Counted from the first letter of the stretch, positions 7,461-17,963 are shown. The stretch: 64,000 nucleotides of DNA from DATAGF01 sp963813355 (GCA_963813355.1 CAWEYS010000008.1:62001-126000), one strand, 5' to 3'. Notes: generated from the letters alone by a model not told the origin. Program-made: numbers and translations.

Positions 7461-8370
7461 CGGCCGCCCCCACCTCGAGGGGCCCGCGCCACCCGCGCAG
7501 GAAGGACGCCGCCTCCATCCGTCCCCGGCCCGGCGGCTGGAGCTCGAGCAGCTCCAGCGACCCCTCGCCGGTCGCCGCCACCAGGCGGCCCTCGCCGGCG
7601 ACGATCGGCGCCGGCGCGGCATCGGGCAGGGCGCGGGCCCTCCACACCTTGAACGGCTGCCCGTCGATCGCCAGCGTCGCGCCGACGTGCGGCGACAGGG
7701 CCCGGACCTGCCGGGCGAGCGCGACGGCGGGCCGGGAGAGGTCGAGGGCCCGGTCCTCGGCCGTGATCTTGGGCGCGTGCGACACGCCCTCCTCCGGCTG
7801 CGGCACGGGCCGCAGGCGCCCGGCCCCGAGATCGTCGAGCACCGCGGCCAGGAGGGGCCCGCCGAGCTCGCTGAGGCGCGCCGTGAGGGAGCCGGCGTCC
7901 TCGTCCTCGCCGATCTCGACGCGCCGGGCGGCGAGCATCGGCCCGGTGTCGAGCCCGGCGTCCATCTGCATGATCGTCACGCCGGTCTCTGTGGCGCCGT
8001 CCATGATCGCGCGCTCCACGGGAGCCGCGCCGCGGTAGGCCGGCAGCAGCGAGAAGTGGACGTTGATGGAGGGCCAGCGCGAGAGCACCGCGTCGCGCAG
8101 GATCTGCCCGAAGGCCACGACCGCGAGCGCCTCCGCGCCCGAGCCGGCGATCTCCTCGATCACGGCGGGGTCGTTGATGGTCCGCGGCCGCAGCACCCGG
8201 ATGCCGAGGCCCTCGGCCGCCGCGGCGACGGGGGTGGGCGACGGCCGCCCCGAGCGCCCCCGCGCCTTGTCGGGCTGGGTGACCGCGACCGTCACTTCGT
8301 GGCCGCCGGCGACGAGCGCGCGCAGCGGGGCCACCGCCGCCTCCGGGCTGCCCGCGAAGGCCACCCTCAT
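7453..8370 (-). CDS. fmt: Methionyl-tRNA formyltransferase
   Basis: The product (305 residues) transfers a formyl group from 10-formyl-THF to Met-tRNA(fMet). The Rossmann formyltransferase domain shows MRVAFAGSPEAA, the folate/catalytic segment NVHFSLLPAYRGAAPVE and MQMDAGLDTGPM; the C-terminal tRNA-binding OB domain covers about 205-300. The length is normal. ATG at 8370 is four bases inside the literal downstream end of def and eleven bases after the def stop expected once its frameshift is corrected. Function pairs directly with def, which removes the formyl group after translation. Confidence 0.96.
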   Translation of the reverse strand: MRVAFAGSPEAAVAPLRALVAGGHEVTVAVTQPDKARGRSGRPSPTPVAAAAEGLGIRVLRPRTINDPAVIEEIAGSGAEALAVVAFGQILRDAVLSRWPSINVHFSLLPAYRGAAPVERAIMDGATETGVTIMQMDAGLDTGPMLAARRVEIGEDEDAGSLTARLSELGGPLLAAVLDDLGAGRLRPVPQPEEGVSHAPKITAEDRALDLSRPAVALARQVRALSPHVGATLAIDGQPFKVWRARALPDAAPAPIVAGEGRLVAATGEGSLELLELQPPGRGRMEAASFLRGWRGPLEVGAAGG

Positions 8371-8380
8371 CCGCTCGCCC

Positions 8381-8924
8381 CTAGCCTTCGTCGCGCAGCG
8401 CCCGGAGGGCCTCCCGGCGCTGCTCCGGCGCCGTGCGGTCGAGGATCAGCACGCCGTCGAGGTGGTCGAGCTCGTGCTGGATGACGCGGGCTCTCGAAGC
8501 CCTCGGGCTCCAGCGCGATCGGGCGGCCGGCCACGTCCTGCGCCTCGACCCGGATCGCCACGGCGCGGGCCACGTCCACCGAGACCTCGCCGATCGAGAG
8601 GCAGCCCTCCGAGTCGACCTCCGACTCCTCCGAGCTCCAGGTGATGCGCGGGTTGCAGAGGGCGACGATCTCCTCGCCCTCGTCGCCGGTCCGCACGACG
8701 ACGAGGCGCCGCAGCGACCCGAGCTGGGGGGCCGCGAGCCCGACGCCGCGGGCGTCGGTCATGATGGCCGCCATGCGGTCCGCCTCGTCGGCCAGGGCCT
8801 CGTCGAACTGGGTGATCTCGAGCGCGGGCGCGCGCAGCACGGGGTCGCCGAACTGGCGGATGAGGCCGAGCGCGGCGAGCCGCCGGCGCTCGAGGACAGG
8901 GTCGTCGAGTGCGCGCGAGGACAC
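8381..8924 (-). pseudogene. def: Peptide deformylase, split by a one-base frameshift (probably a sequence error)
   Basis: Deformylase removes the N-formyl group from new proteins and is normally essential. The first 145 codons contain motif 1 (GVGLAAPQLG) and motif 2 (EGCLSI, with the metal Cys). Just after PEGFE the frame shifts near 8489-8493; motif 3, read in the next frame as VIQHELDHLDGVL with the two zinc histidines, continues to a TAG at 8381. Deleting one C from the CCC in the sense strand restores a single protein of about 180 residues. Read literally, the frame runs to 8367 and loses motif 3. I regard the gene as intact in the organism. The GTG start at 8924 is likely but an internal start would also work. 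Confidence 0.88.
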
Positions 8925-8964
8925 GCTTCGACTCTAGCAGCGCCCGGCTCGCGCGCCCCCTCCC

Positions 8965-10296
8965 TCAGAGGCTCGCGGCGTACCTCGCGGGGTCGTCCCC
9001 GCGGCCGCGGATCAGCACGACGTGGCCGCCCAGAGCGCGCAGCGCCCAGCGGTCCATCGTCCCGACGATGTCGATCGGCGACGCGACGATCAGGCCGATC
9101 TGCGCCCCGTCGTCCTCGAGCGGCTCGACCCACATGCCGGGGCCGGAGAGCGCGTCGGCGGCGGCCGCGAGCTCCTGGGCGCCGCCCGGCACCGACACGA
9201 CCCGCAGCTCGCCGACGTCGGCGGCGGCCGCGGCCGCGACGCCGCCCAGGCCGGGCAGGTCGTCGGCGGCCGCCGGGTGGGCGGGCAGCTCGCGGCCGCC
9301 CGGCGCGGGCACCGTGAGCGGCGGCTCGGTGACGACCGTCGGCAGCGGCGCCTGCGGGCGGGCGTCGTCGCCGCCGCCCAGGGTCAGCGCCACCCCCGTC
9401 GCGGCGCCGGCGGCCGCGAGGGCCACGATGGCCGCCACCGCGACCGGCCTCGCGGCGCGGCGGGCCCGGCGGCCGGGCCGCGCGCCCCCGGCCCGGAGGG
9501 AGTCGACCAGCGCGCGGGCCGTCGCGGGCCGCTCGCGGGGGTCCTTCGCGAGGCCGCGCCGGAGGGCCGCGTCGATGCCCGCCGACAGGCCGGGACGCAG
9601 CGTCGAGGCCCGCGGGGCGGGGCGGTTCACGTGGGCGAAGAGGATCCCCGGGGTGCCGTCGGCGCGGAAGGGCGGCCGCCCCGTCAACGCCTCGAACGCC
9701 ACCGCGGCGAGGGCGTAGCGGTCGGACGCCGGGCCCGCCGGGCGCCCCTCGATCACCTCGGGGGCCAGGAAGCCGGCGGTGCCCACCAGCAGCCCCTCCG
9801 CCGTCATGGCGGTGGCGTCGAGCCGCCGCGCGATGCCGAAGTCGGCCAGCCACGGGCCCGCGGGGTCGAGCAGCACGTTGGCCGGCGTGACGTCGCGGTG
9901 CACCAGGCCGGCGGCGTGGGCGGCGTCGAGGGCGTCGGCGACCGGCCCCAGGAGCGCGGACGCCTCGACCGGGTCGAGGGGGCCGCCGGCCAGCCTGCCG
10001 GCGAGGCTCCCGCCGCGGGCGAGGGCCATCACCAGGAAGCCACGGCCGTCCTGCTCGCCCGCGTCGTGGATCGGGACGATGTGCGGATGGCGCAGCGCCA
10101 GCAGCGCCTCGCACTCACGCCGGAAGCGCACCCGGAAGGAGGGGTCGGCCCAGATCTCCCGGTGCACCAGCTTGAGGGCGGCGGGGCGCCCCAGCGCCGA
10201 GTGGCGGACGCGGTAGACCGCGGCCTGGCCGCCTCCCCCGATGCGCTCGACCAGCTCCCAGGGGCCGATCGTCCGGCCCTGGAGGGTCGCCGTCAC
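8965..10296 (-). CDS. PknB-type serine/threonine protein kinase with one membrane segment
   Basis: The 443-residue product has a complete kinase domain at about 10-270: Gly loop GGGGQAAVYRV, catalytic Lys42 (AALKLV), HRD with Asp135 (LVHRDVTPANVLL), DFG at 152-154 and the APE-like GFLAPEVIEG. An Arg/Ala-rich juxtamembrane stretch precedes a hydrophobic segment near 287-308 and an external domain of about 130 residues that is not a PASTA repeat and which I do not recognise. All catalytic residues are present, so it should be active. GTG at 10296 overlaps the upstream unknown gene by four bases, suggesting the two are made together. It probably senses an outside signal through the C-terminal domain. 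Confidence 0.92.
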   Translation of the reverse strand: MTATLQGRTIGPWELVERIGGGGQAAVYRVRHSALGRPAALKLVHREIWADPSFRVRFRRECEALLALRHPHIVPIHDAGEQDGRGFLVMALARGGSLAGRLAGGPLDPVEASALLGPVADALDAAHAAGLVHRDVTPANVLLDPAGPWLADFGIARRLDATAMTAEGLLVGTAGFLAPEVIEGRPAGPASDRYALAAVAFEALTGRPPFRADGTPGILFAHVNRPAPRASTLRPGLSAGIDAALRRGLAKDPRERPATARALVDSLRAGGARPGRRARRAARPVAVAAIVALAAAGAATGVALTLGGGDDARPQAPLPTVVTEPPLTVPAPGGRELPAHPAAADDLPGLGGVAAAAAADVGELRVVSVPGGAQELAAAADALSGPGMWVEPLEDDGAQIGLIVASPIDIVGTMDRWALRALGGHVVLIRGRGDDPARYAASL

Positions 10297-11165
10297 CGGC
10301 GGGCCGGCAGCAGCGCGCGCGCGGTCGACTGGGCCCAGGCCCGCGCCGTCAGGTAGTCGTCCGGGCCGGCGACCTCCAGTCGCGTCCAGCCGTCGACCGC
10401 CTCGGCGAAGCCGGGGCCGGCCTCGGCGCTCGCCAGGCCGAGCCGCAGGCCGCCGCCGGCGAGCGCGATCTCGGCGACGGCGTCCCCAGTGCGCGGGAAG
10501 GCGACGCGGGCGGCGCCCTCCTCGTTCTGGATCAGCGGCGCCGGGGCCAGCTCGTTGAGGTCGAAGAACATCCCGGCCAGGCTCGGCCGCAGCCCCGGCA
10601 CGACCATCGGCATCAGCCCCTCGAGCCGGTAGAGCTCGGCGACCCGCGGGGTGAGGAAGTACTCCGCCTCGCGCAGCAGCATCAGGTCGGTGCCCTGAGC
10701 GCGGCCGCGCTCGGGCCGCTCCTGCACCCAGTCGCGCACGCGCAGCCAGCTCCGGTGGCGGATGTTCCGCAGCCCGCCGGCGACGGCCTCCATGACCGCC
10801 GGGGGCGGCTTGCGGTCGGGGGTGAGCGCGATGACGATGCAGCGGTCGGCGGAGGCCGTCAGGGCGTCGTAGGTCGCGACGAGCCGCTCGGCCTCGGCGG
10901 CGTCGAAGGCGAGCGTCGCCTGGATCGCGAACGTCCAGCCCGCGCCCCGCGCCACGACGTCGGCGACGAGCCCGTCCGGCGAGTCGGCGAGGACCCGCTG
11001 CTCGCGCACGAGCAGGGCGTCGGCGTCCGGCAGCGCCTCGCCCGAGATCTCCTCGACGAGCGCCGTGCGCGTCTCCGGCCCTCCGAGCGCCAGGAGGGTG
11101 GCGACGACGTGGACCCACTGCTCGCGCGGATCGGACGCCGCCTCGAACAGGCGGGGGACGGGCAT
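10293..11165 (-). CDS. Protein of unknown function coupled to the Ser/Thr kinase
   Basis: The 290-residue soluble protein has no signal peptide and no family I can name. The N-terminal half alternates strands and helices, with an ordered segment WTFAIQATLAFDAAEAERL followed by CIVIALTPDR; that pattern is reminiscent of a PD-(D/E)XK nuclease fold whose acidic and lysine catalytic residues have been lost, but this is a weak impression. The second half contains a DLMLLREAEYFLTPRV helix and a beta-rich C-terminus. Its stop overlaps the kinase start by four bases, so it is a candidate kinase partner or substrate. It is separated from priA by about 100 bases. Confidence 0.72.
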   Translation of the reverse strand: MPVPRLFEAASDPREQWVHVVATLLALGGPETRTALVEEISGEALPDADALLVREQRVLADSPDGLVADVVARGAGWTFAIQATLAFDAAEAERLVATYDALTASADRCIVIALTPDRKPPPAVMEAVAGGLRNIRHRSWLRVRDWVQERPERGRAQGTDLMLLREAEYFLTPRVAELYRLEGLMPMVVPGLRPSLAGMFFDLNELAPAPLIQNEEGAARVAFPRTGDAVAEIALAGGGLRLGLASAEAGPGFAEAVDGWTRLEVAGPDDYLTARAWAQSTARALLPARR

Positions 11166-11262
11166 CTACTGGCGCTCCTCGGCCGGGGTCGAAGCGCCGG
11201 ACAGCGTAGCGGACCCCTCCGCCGGCCCCCACACGGGGCGGGGCGCCGGCCCTCCCGGGGCG

Positions 11263-13362
11263 CTAGGCCTCCTGCGGGTCGACGTCGACCGCGACGCGCA
11301 CCCCGGCGCGCCGCAGGTCGGCGGCGGCCGCGTCGAGGGCGGCCCGCAGGGGGGCCGCCGCCTCGGTGGCCCGCGCGGCCCGGAGGAGCAGGGCCCGCCG
11401 GGTGCGGCCGCGCAGGCGGTGCAGGGGGGCCGGGCCCAGCAGCCCGACGTCGGGCGCCGCGGCCCGCAGGTCGGCGGCCAGGCCCTCGGCCGCCGCGGCC
11501 ACCGCGTCCGGGCGCTCGCCCTCCAGCACGGCGCGCACCAGGTGCGCGAAGGGCGGCAGCCCGTGGGCGCGGCGGCGCTCGAGCTCCCCGTCGAGGAACT
11601 CGGCGACGGCCTGGCGCGCGCCCAGCTGCACCGCGCGGGCCTCGGGCTCGTAGGCCTGCACGATGACGCGCGCCGCCTCGCCCCGGCGGCCGGCCCGCCC
11701 GGCGAGCTGCACGATCAGGCCGAAGGCCCGCTCCTCGGAGCGGAAGCCCGCGTGCTGCAGCGGCGCGTCGGCGTCGACCGCGGCCGCGACCGTGACGTGC
11801 GGGAGGTCGTGTCCCTTCGCGACCATCTGGGTCCCCAGGAGGATCGCGGGCCCGGGTCGCGCGAACTCGGCGAGCAGCCGCCGCACGGCCCCGCGGCCGG
11901 ACGCGCTCGAGCCGTCCATGCGCACCAGGCGCGCCGCGGGGACGAGCCGGGCCAGCGCCGCCTCGAGCCCCTGGGATCCCGAGCCCTGCCGCGCGAGGCC
12001 GGCCGCGCCGCACGACGGGCACACCCCGGGCACCGGCGCGGCGTGGCCGCAGTGGTGGCAGACGAGGCGGCGCGGCGCCTCGTGGTGGACGAGGGCGACG
12101 TCGCACCGGGGGCAGCGGGCGATCCAGCCGCAGTCGCGGCAGAGGGCCATCAGGGCGAACCCGCGCCGGCTGGCCAGCAGCACGGCCTTCTCGCCGCGGC
12201 CGGCGGCCGCGTGAAGCGCGGCGGCGAGCGGCCGCGACACCGGGCCGGCCCCCTGCATGCGCATGTCCACCACCTCGATCCGCGGCGGGGACGAGCCGTC
12301 CGGGCGGGCCCGCAGCGTGCGCCGCGGAAGCGCCCTCCAGGTCTCGGGGCGGGGGGTCGCGGTGCCGTAGACGACGGCCGCCCCGGCGGCGCGGGCCCGC
12401 CGGGCGGCGACCTGGCGCGCGTCGTAGCGCGGCGTGGCGTCCTGCTTGTACGAGGCGTCGTGCTCCTCGTCGACCACCACGAGCCCGAGCCGGGCGACGG
12501 GCGCGAAGACCGCGCTGCGGGCCCCGAGCACGACGTCGGCCTCTCCCTCGCGCACCCGCCGGTGCTCCTCGGCGCGCTCGGCCCGCGACATGGCCGAGTG
12601 CCACACGCTCACCCCCTCGCCCAGGCGCGCCCTCAGGCGGGTCAGGAGCTGGGGCGTGAGGGCGATCTCGGGCACGAGCACGATCGCGCCGCGGCCAGCC
12701 GCCCGCGCCTCGGCGATCGCGCGCAGGTACACCTCCGTCTTGCCCGAGCCGGTGACGCCGTGCAGCAGGAGCCGCCCGCCCTCGCGCAGGGCGCCGACGA
12801 CCGCCTCGAGGGCCTCCGCCTGGTCGGCGGTGAGCGCCGGGGGCGCGTCGCGCGCGGGCGCGTCGCCGCCCACCGACTCCAGGGCGCGCGCGGCCGGCGC
12901 GCGGGCCTCGAGGGCGACCACGCCGTCGGCGGCCATCCGGCGCAGCGTCGGCATGGTCGTCCCGGCCGCCCGGCACAGCTCGGCCGCGGGCATCGTGCCC
13001 CCGGCCTCGGCCAGGGCGTCGGCCACGGCCCGCCGCCGGGCGCTCCCGGCCGCCGCGGGCGCCGCGAGCAGCACGGCCATGAGGCGCGGCGCCGCTCCCG
13101 CGGGCGGCGTCGCCAGGGCCCACTCGCCGTCGGGGCCGCGCCGCAGGGCGCCGTCGGCGCCGGGCGGCAGCACCAGCTTCAGGCAGGACGCCGCGGGCGC
13201 CAGGTAGTAGCGGGCGGCCCAGAGCGCGAGCTCCAGGAGCTCGGGCGGCACCGGCGGCGCGTCCACGACTCCCGCGAGCGGCGCCAGGCGGCCCCCGTGG
13301 GTCGCCGGGCCCCGGGCGACGACCACCCCCAGCACGCGTCGGCGGCCCAGCGGGCACGCCAC
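11263..13362 (-). CDS. priA: Primosomal protein N' (replication restart helicase PriA)
   Basis: PriA reloads the replisome at stalled forks. The protein shows the Walker A LLLHGVTGSGKTEVY, DEEH in VVVDEEHDASYKQ, two zinc clusters of four cysteines between CRDCGWIARCPRC and CHHCGHAAPVPGVCPSCG, and the C-terminal helicase motif QLAGRAGRRGE. The first ATG/GTG/TTG is the GTG at 13362, but homology starts earlier: AQVHPLVEARGLDRILDYAVP lies in the same open frame upstream, and no standard start codon exists between metK and 13362. A GGGGG site followed by ACG at 13524 would give 753 residues. The DNA-binding domain is therefore probably translated from a rare start codon, or a base is wrong. Confidence 0.92.
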   Translation of the reverse strand: MACPLGRRRVLGVVVARGPATHGGRLAPLAGVVDAPPVPPELLELALWAARYYLAPAASCLKLVLPPGADGALRRGPDGEWALATPPAGAAPRLMAVLLAAPAAAGSARRRAVADALAEAGGTMPAAELCRAAGTTMPTLRRMAADGVVALEARAPAARALESVGGDAPARDAPPALTADQAEALEAVVGALREGGRLLLHGVTGSGKTEVYLRAIAEARAAGRGAIVLVPEIALTPQLLTRLRARLGEGVSVWHSAMSRAERAEEHRRVREGEADVVLGARSAVFAPVARLGLVVVDEEHDASYKQDATPRYDARQVAARRARAAGAAVVYGTATPRPETWRALPRRTLRARPDGSSPPRIEVVDMRMQGAGPVSRPLAAALHAAAGRGEKAVLLASRRGFALMALCRDCGWIARCPRCDVALVHHEAPRRLVCHHCGHAAPVPGVCPSCGAAGLARQGSGSQGLEAALARLVPAARLVRMDGSSASGRGAVRRLLAEFARPGPAILLGTQMVAKGHDLPHVTVAAAVDADAPLQHAGFRSEERAFGLIVQLAGRAGRRGEAARVIVQAYEPEARAVQLGARQAVAEFLDGELERRRAHGLPPFAHLVRAVLEGERPDAVAAAAEGLAADLRAAAPDVGLLGPAPLHRLRGRTRRALLLRAARATEAAAPLRAALDAAAADLRRAGVRVAVDVDPQEA

Positions 13363-13534
13363 CAGCGACCCGGGGACGGCGGCGCCGTCGAGGTCCGGCG
13401 GGACGGCGTAGTCGAGGATCCGGTCGAGTCCCCGGGCCTCGACCAGCGGGTGGACCTGGGCCGCGGCGGCCCGCTCCGCGGCCGCCGGGGGCGGCGCCGC
13501 GGCGTCGAGGCCGCTTGCGCCCGTCGCCGTCCCC

Positions 13535-14731
<1,197 letters not shown>

Positions 14732-14792
14732 GCGGCTACGGCTCCCTATCGACTGGAGAAATCGACGGCGAGCATAGCGAGAAGCCCGGACC

Positions 14793-14812
14793 GGCCGGCG
14801 CCGGAGCCGGCC
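14793..14812 (-). terminator. GC-rich hairpin after the DUF3352 gene
   Basis: A 7-bp stem (GGCCGGC / GCCGGCC) with a 6-base loop lies 11 bases downstream of the DUF3352 stop and ahead of metK. There is no T-run, so it would be a weak or Rho-assisted terminator. Confidence 0.35.
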
Positions 14813-14822
14813 GCCGAAACCG

Positions 14823-16475
14823 CTAGCCGCGAATCCTGGCGAAGACCTCGAACGTCGGGGTCTCGCCGGCGGTGCTCCAGGCGGCGATGCTCTTCAGGGG
14901 GCGCAGGTTGGCGAGCGTCTTGGGCGGCGCGTCGTCGAAGGCGCCCGCGTTGCGCAGGGCGGCGATGCCGTCCTCGAGGTTGATCCACAGGACCGAGGTG
15001 ACCTGCTCGGGCATCCCGGCGGTGCCCTGCTGGAAGGCCTCCGACCCGGACAGCGGGGCGACGGGGCGCTGGACCGAGGCGACGGCCTTCACGCTGGTCC
15101 CGACGATGGCGAGGTCGCCGTCCACGCCGTAGACGACGCCGGCCTCGGGCGAGAGCGGGAGCCGCCACCCCTGGACGCCGCCGGCGAGCGGCACCTGGGT
15201 CCACTTCGGGATCGTGGTGTCGGGGCTGAGCGTCTTCACGAGCGCCGGGATCCCGGTGCGCAGCTTGTCGAGCGTCGCCTGCGCCTGCGCGCCGTCCTCC
15301 ACCTGGAGGGCGAGCGCGGCGCCCGGCGTCGCGCCCGGCGTGACGACCAGGGCCTGCTCCCCCTCGGCGAGCGCGGAGAGGTCGTCGAGCGAGACGCCGA
15401 GCAGCTGCGGGAGCTGCCCGGAGAGGCCCTCGAGCTGGCGGCGCTCCTCGTCGCCGAGGCTCCCCTGAATCTGCTGGAAGGCCTCGGTGAGGGTGCCGGC
15501 CAGGTCCGAGAAGCCGACGTAGGCGAGGGCGTCGGCCGGGACCGTGTCGGTGAGCTGCGGCGTGAACTCGGCGGGCGTGATCGACGTCGGCGCGCCGAGC
15601 ACGACGCCCTTCAGGCGCGCGCCCTCCGGCTCCGCGGCGATGGACGCGGCCATGACGGCGTCGCGGTAGTCGGCGAGGCCGAGCTGCTCGGCCTGCGGGC
15701 CGGCCGCCGAGGCGGCGCTCTGGACGAACGCGCCGAGGTCGAGGTAGGCCTGGCCGAAGACGTCGGGCGGCAGCTTCGCGAGCGCGTCGGTGAACCTGTC
15801 GGTGCCCGCCAGGGTCTGGTCGCCGCCGGCGGCGTGGGCGTCGAGGGCGGCGAACACCTGCTTCTGCGTGTCCGAGAAGATGACCGCCCCGTCGTCGACC
15901 GCGATGACCCCGTCCTCGCCGTCCTGGGTGTAGTACTCGGCGCCCTGGTGCTCGCCCTTGGCCACCGCGCCCTCCCGCACCAGGAGGTCCTTCACCTGCT
16001 GGGCCTTGCCGTCGGCCAGCTCGACGACGGCCACGAACTGCATGTCGCCGGCGGCGTCGGCCGCCGCACCCGTCTCGGCGGCCGGGGCGGTGAGCGCGCC
16101 CTCCAGCTCGGACGTGTCGGGGAGCTCGAGGCCCGCGATGGCGGCCCGCTCGCCGAGGAGCGGCTTCACGTCGGCGTCGAAGTCGACGTCGCCGGCGCGC
16201 AGCTCCCGCTGAAGCGTCCGCTCGAGGTCCGGGTAGCCGGGGAACTGCTCGGCCAGCGCCTGGACCTGCTGCCACTGGGCCCCGTCGAAGTCCGTGGTCA
16301 CCTCGAGGTAGAGCGGGCTCGACGAGGGCACGTACGACGCGACGTCACCCGCGCTGGAGCCGCTCTCCGAGTCCCCCCCACACCCTGCGACGGCGATGGC
16401 CGACCCCGCGAGCGCCGCGGTCAGGATCACGACGGACCTGCGACGGCGCAGCGCATCGGTCAGCTTCACGGCCAT
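14823..16475 (-). CDS. DUF3352-type lipoprotein
   Basis: The 550-residue protein starts with a basic n-region, a hydrophobic stretch (SVVILTAALAGSAIAVAGC) and a VAGC lipobox followed by GGDSESG, so it should be lipid-anchored on the outer face of the membrane. The rest resembles DUF3352 proteins of actinobacteria: repeated modules on the pattern VPADALAYVGFSD, followed by ALVVTPG and a late YGVDGDLAIVGTS. The function of the family is not known to me. ATG at 16475 is chosen because GGAGG precedes it by ten bases and the signal starts there; an ATG 32 codons upstream has no such support. It is monocistronic, flanked by hairpins. Confidence 0.82.
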   Translation of the reverse strand: MAVKLTDALRRRRSVVILTAALAGSAIAVAGCGGDSESGSSAGDVASYVPSSSPLYLEVTTDFDGAQWQQVQALAEQFPGYPDLERTLQRELRAGDVDFDADVKPLLGERAAIAGLELPDTSELEGALTAPAAETGAAADAAGDMQFVAVVELADGKAQQVKDLLVREGAVAKGEHQGAEYYTQDGEDGVIAVDDGAVIFSDTQKQVFAALDAHAAGGDQTLAGTDRFTDALAKLPPDVFGQAYLDLGAFVQSAASAAGPQAEQLGLADYRDAVMAASIAAEPEGARLKGVVLGAPTSITPAEFTPQLTDTVPADALAYVGFSDLAGTLTEAFQQIQGSLGDEERRQLEGLSGQLPQLLGVSLDDLSALAEGEQALVVTPGATPGAALALQVEDGAQAQATLDKLRTGIPALVKTLSPDTTIPKWTQVPLAGGVQGWRLPLSPEAGVVYGVDGDLAIVGTSVKAVASVQRPVAPLSGSEAFQQGTAGMPEQVTSVLWINLEDGIAALRNAGAFDDAPPKTLANLRPLKSIAAWSTAGETPTFEVFARIRG

Positions 16476-16574
16476 GGACGGGGGGCCTCCGGGAGGGGTG
16501 TGGAAAAGAACCGTTCGACCGTAGCATCGGCCTCGTTCGCGGCCGTTGGACCCGAGTAAAGGCCTGGTCAAGAA

Positions 16575-16598
16575 GGGCCTCCCCGCCCGGGCAGGCCC
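16575..16598 (-). terminator. Probable Rho-independent terminator of the der operon
   Basis: On the minus strand the stem GGGCCT / AGGCCC encloses a GC-rich loop and is followed at once by TTCTT. It begins one base after the der stop codon, as expected for the end of the aroA-cmk-plsC-der operon. Confidence 0.5.
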
Positions 16599-17963
16599 CT
16601 ATGGGCGGGTGCGCACCTCGAGGACGAGCGGCACGCCGTCGAGGTCGAACCGCCGCCGCAGCCGGTTCTCCAGCCAGAAGCCGTAGTCGCGCGTCATCAG
16701 CGAGCGGTCGTTCACGTCGAGGCGGAAGGTGGGCGGGGCCTCGGCGGTCTGGACCAGGTAGCGGAGCGAGAGGCGCCGCTGGCCCTTGCGCGGCCCCGGG
16801 CGCTCGGCGGCGAGCTCGCGGAGGGCGGTGTTGAGCTCCCGCGTGGGGATGCGGGCCCGGGAGCGCTCCTCGAGCCGCAGCGCCGCGGGCAGCAGGCGAT
16901 GGAGCCCCTCGCCGGTGGCCGCCGATGCCACCTCGACGGGGGGCCGCTGGCGCGACTTCGCCCGCAGCTTGCCGCGGATGTGGTCGAGGTCCGGCTGCGC
17001 GAGGTCCCACTTGTTCATCACGAGCAGCGTCGCGCAGTGGGCGCGCGCGGCCCGGTCGACCGCGGCCAGGTCGGCGTCGGTCAGGCCCTCGGTCGCGTCG
17101 GCGACCACGATCGCGACGTCGCTCCGCTCGGCGGCCTGAAGGGCGCGGATCTGGCTGTAGCGCTCCACGTCCTCGCGCATCCGGCCGCGCTTGCGCAGGC
17201 CGGCGGTGTCGATCAGGACGACCTCGCGCCCGTCGACCTCGATCGCGGTGTCGACCGGGTCGCGCGTGGTGCCCGGCCGGTCGTGCACGAGGACGCGCTC
17301 CTCGCCCAGCAGGGCGTTCAGGATGGAGCTCTTGCCGACGTTCGGCCGGCCGATGATGCAGATCGCCGGCGGCCGCTCGGCGGCGTCGACGGCCCGGGGC
17401 GCGTCCGGCAGGCGCTCCACGATCGCGTCGAGCAGGTCCCCCACACCCCGCCCGTGCTGCGCCGACACCGGGTGCGGGTCGCCCAGGCCGAGGCTGCGGA
17501 GGTTCTCGGCGGCCGCCTCCTGGGGCGCGCCGTCGGACTTGTTGGCCACCAGCATCAGGGGGCGGCCGGAGCGCCTCAGGCGGTCGGCGATCTCCAGGTC
17601 GCCCGCGGTGGGCGCCGTGGCGACGTCGACGACGAAGAGGACGAGGTCGGCCTCCTCGACGCCGCGCAGCGCCTGGGCGGCCACCTGGCGGCCCACGTCG
17701 CTCGGGTCGGCCTCGTCGATTCCGCCGGTGTCGAGGAGCTGGAAGGCGCGCCCGTTCCACTCGGCGCCGGCCTGGCGGCGGTCGCGCGTGACGCCGGGCT
17801 CCGCGTCGACCACCGCGTCGCGGCGCCCCGCGAGGCGGTTGAAGAGGGTCGACTTGCCGACGTTCGGGAAGCCCACGATCGCCACCACGGGATGGTCGGT
17901 CTGGAGCGTGCTGCCGGTCGCCCGGCGCCGGGGGGCCCGCGCGCGCGCCGGGCCCTTAGCCAT
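16599..17963 (-). CDS. der: Ribosome-associated GTPase Der (EngA)
   Basis: The 454-residue product has two tandem GTPase domains followed by the KH-like domain that is unique to Der. P-loops are GFPNVGKST (about residue 31) and GRPNVGKSS (about 205); G3 motifs DTGG and DTAG, and G4 motifs NKSD and NKWD are present. The KH-like end includes REYGFWLE-type sequence TRDYGFWLENRL. Der acts in assembly of the 50S subunit. An Arg/Ala-rich N-terminal tail of about 20 residues precedes the first domain. Its start overlaps the plsC end by eight bases; the cmk-plsC-der order is common in Firmicutes and Actinobacteria. Confidence 0.96.
   Translation of the reverse strand: MAKGPARARAPRRRATGSTLQTDHPVVAIVGFPNVGKSTLFNRLAGRRDAVVDAEPGVTRDRRQAGAEWNGRAFQLLDTGGIDEADPSDVGRQVAAQALRGVEEADLVLFVVDVATAPTAGDLEIADRLRRSGRPLMLVANKSDGAPQEAAAENLRSLGLGDPHPVSAQHGRGVGDLLDAIVERLPDAPRAVDAAERPPAICIIGRPNVGKSSILNALLGEERVLVHDRPGTTRDPVDTAIEVDGREVVLIDTAGLRKRGRMREDVERYSQIRALQAAERSDVAIVVADATEGLTDADLAAVDRAARAHCATLLVMNKWDLAQPDLDHIRGKLRAKSRQRPPVEVASAATGEGLHRLLPAALRLEERSRARIPTRELNTALRELAAERPGPRKGQRRLSLRYLVQTAEAPPTFRLDVNDRSLMTRDYGFWLENRLRRRFDLDGVPLVLEVRTRP

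Noticed and set aside
14732..14822. SAM riboswitch before metK
   Set aside because: The gap is too short and contains only the GC hairpin at 14793-14812 and no aptamer core.
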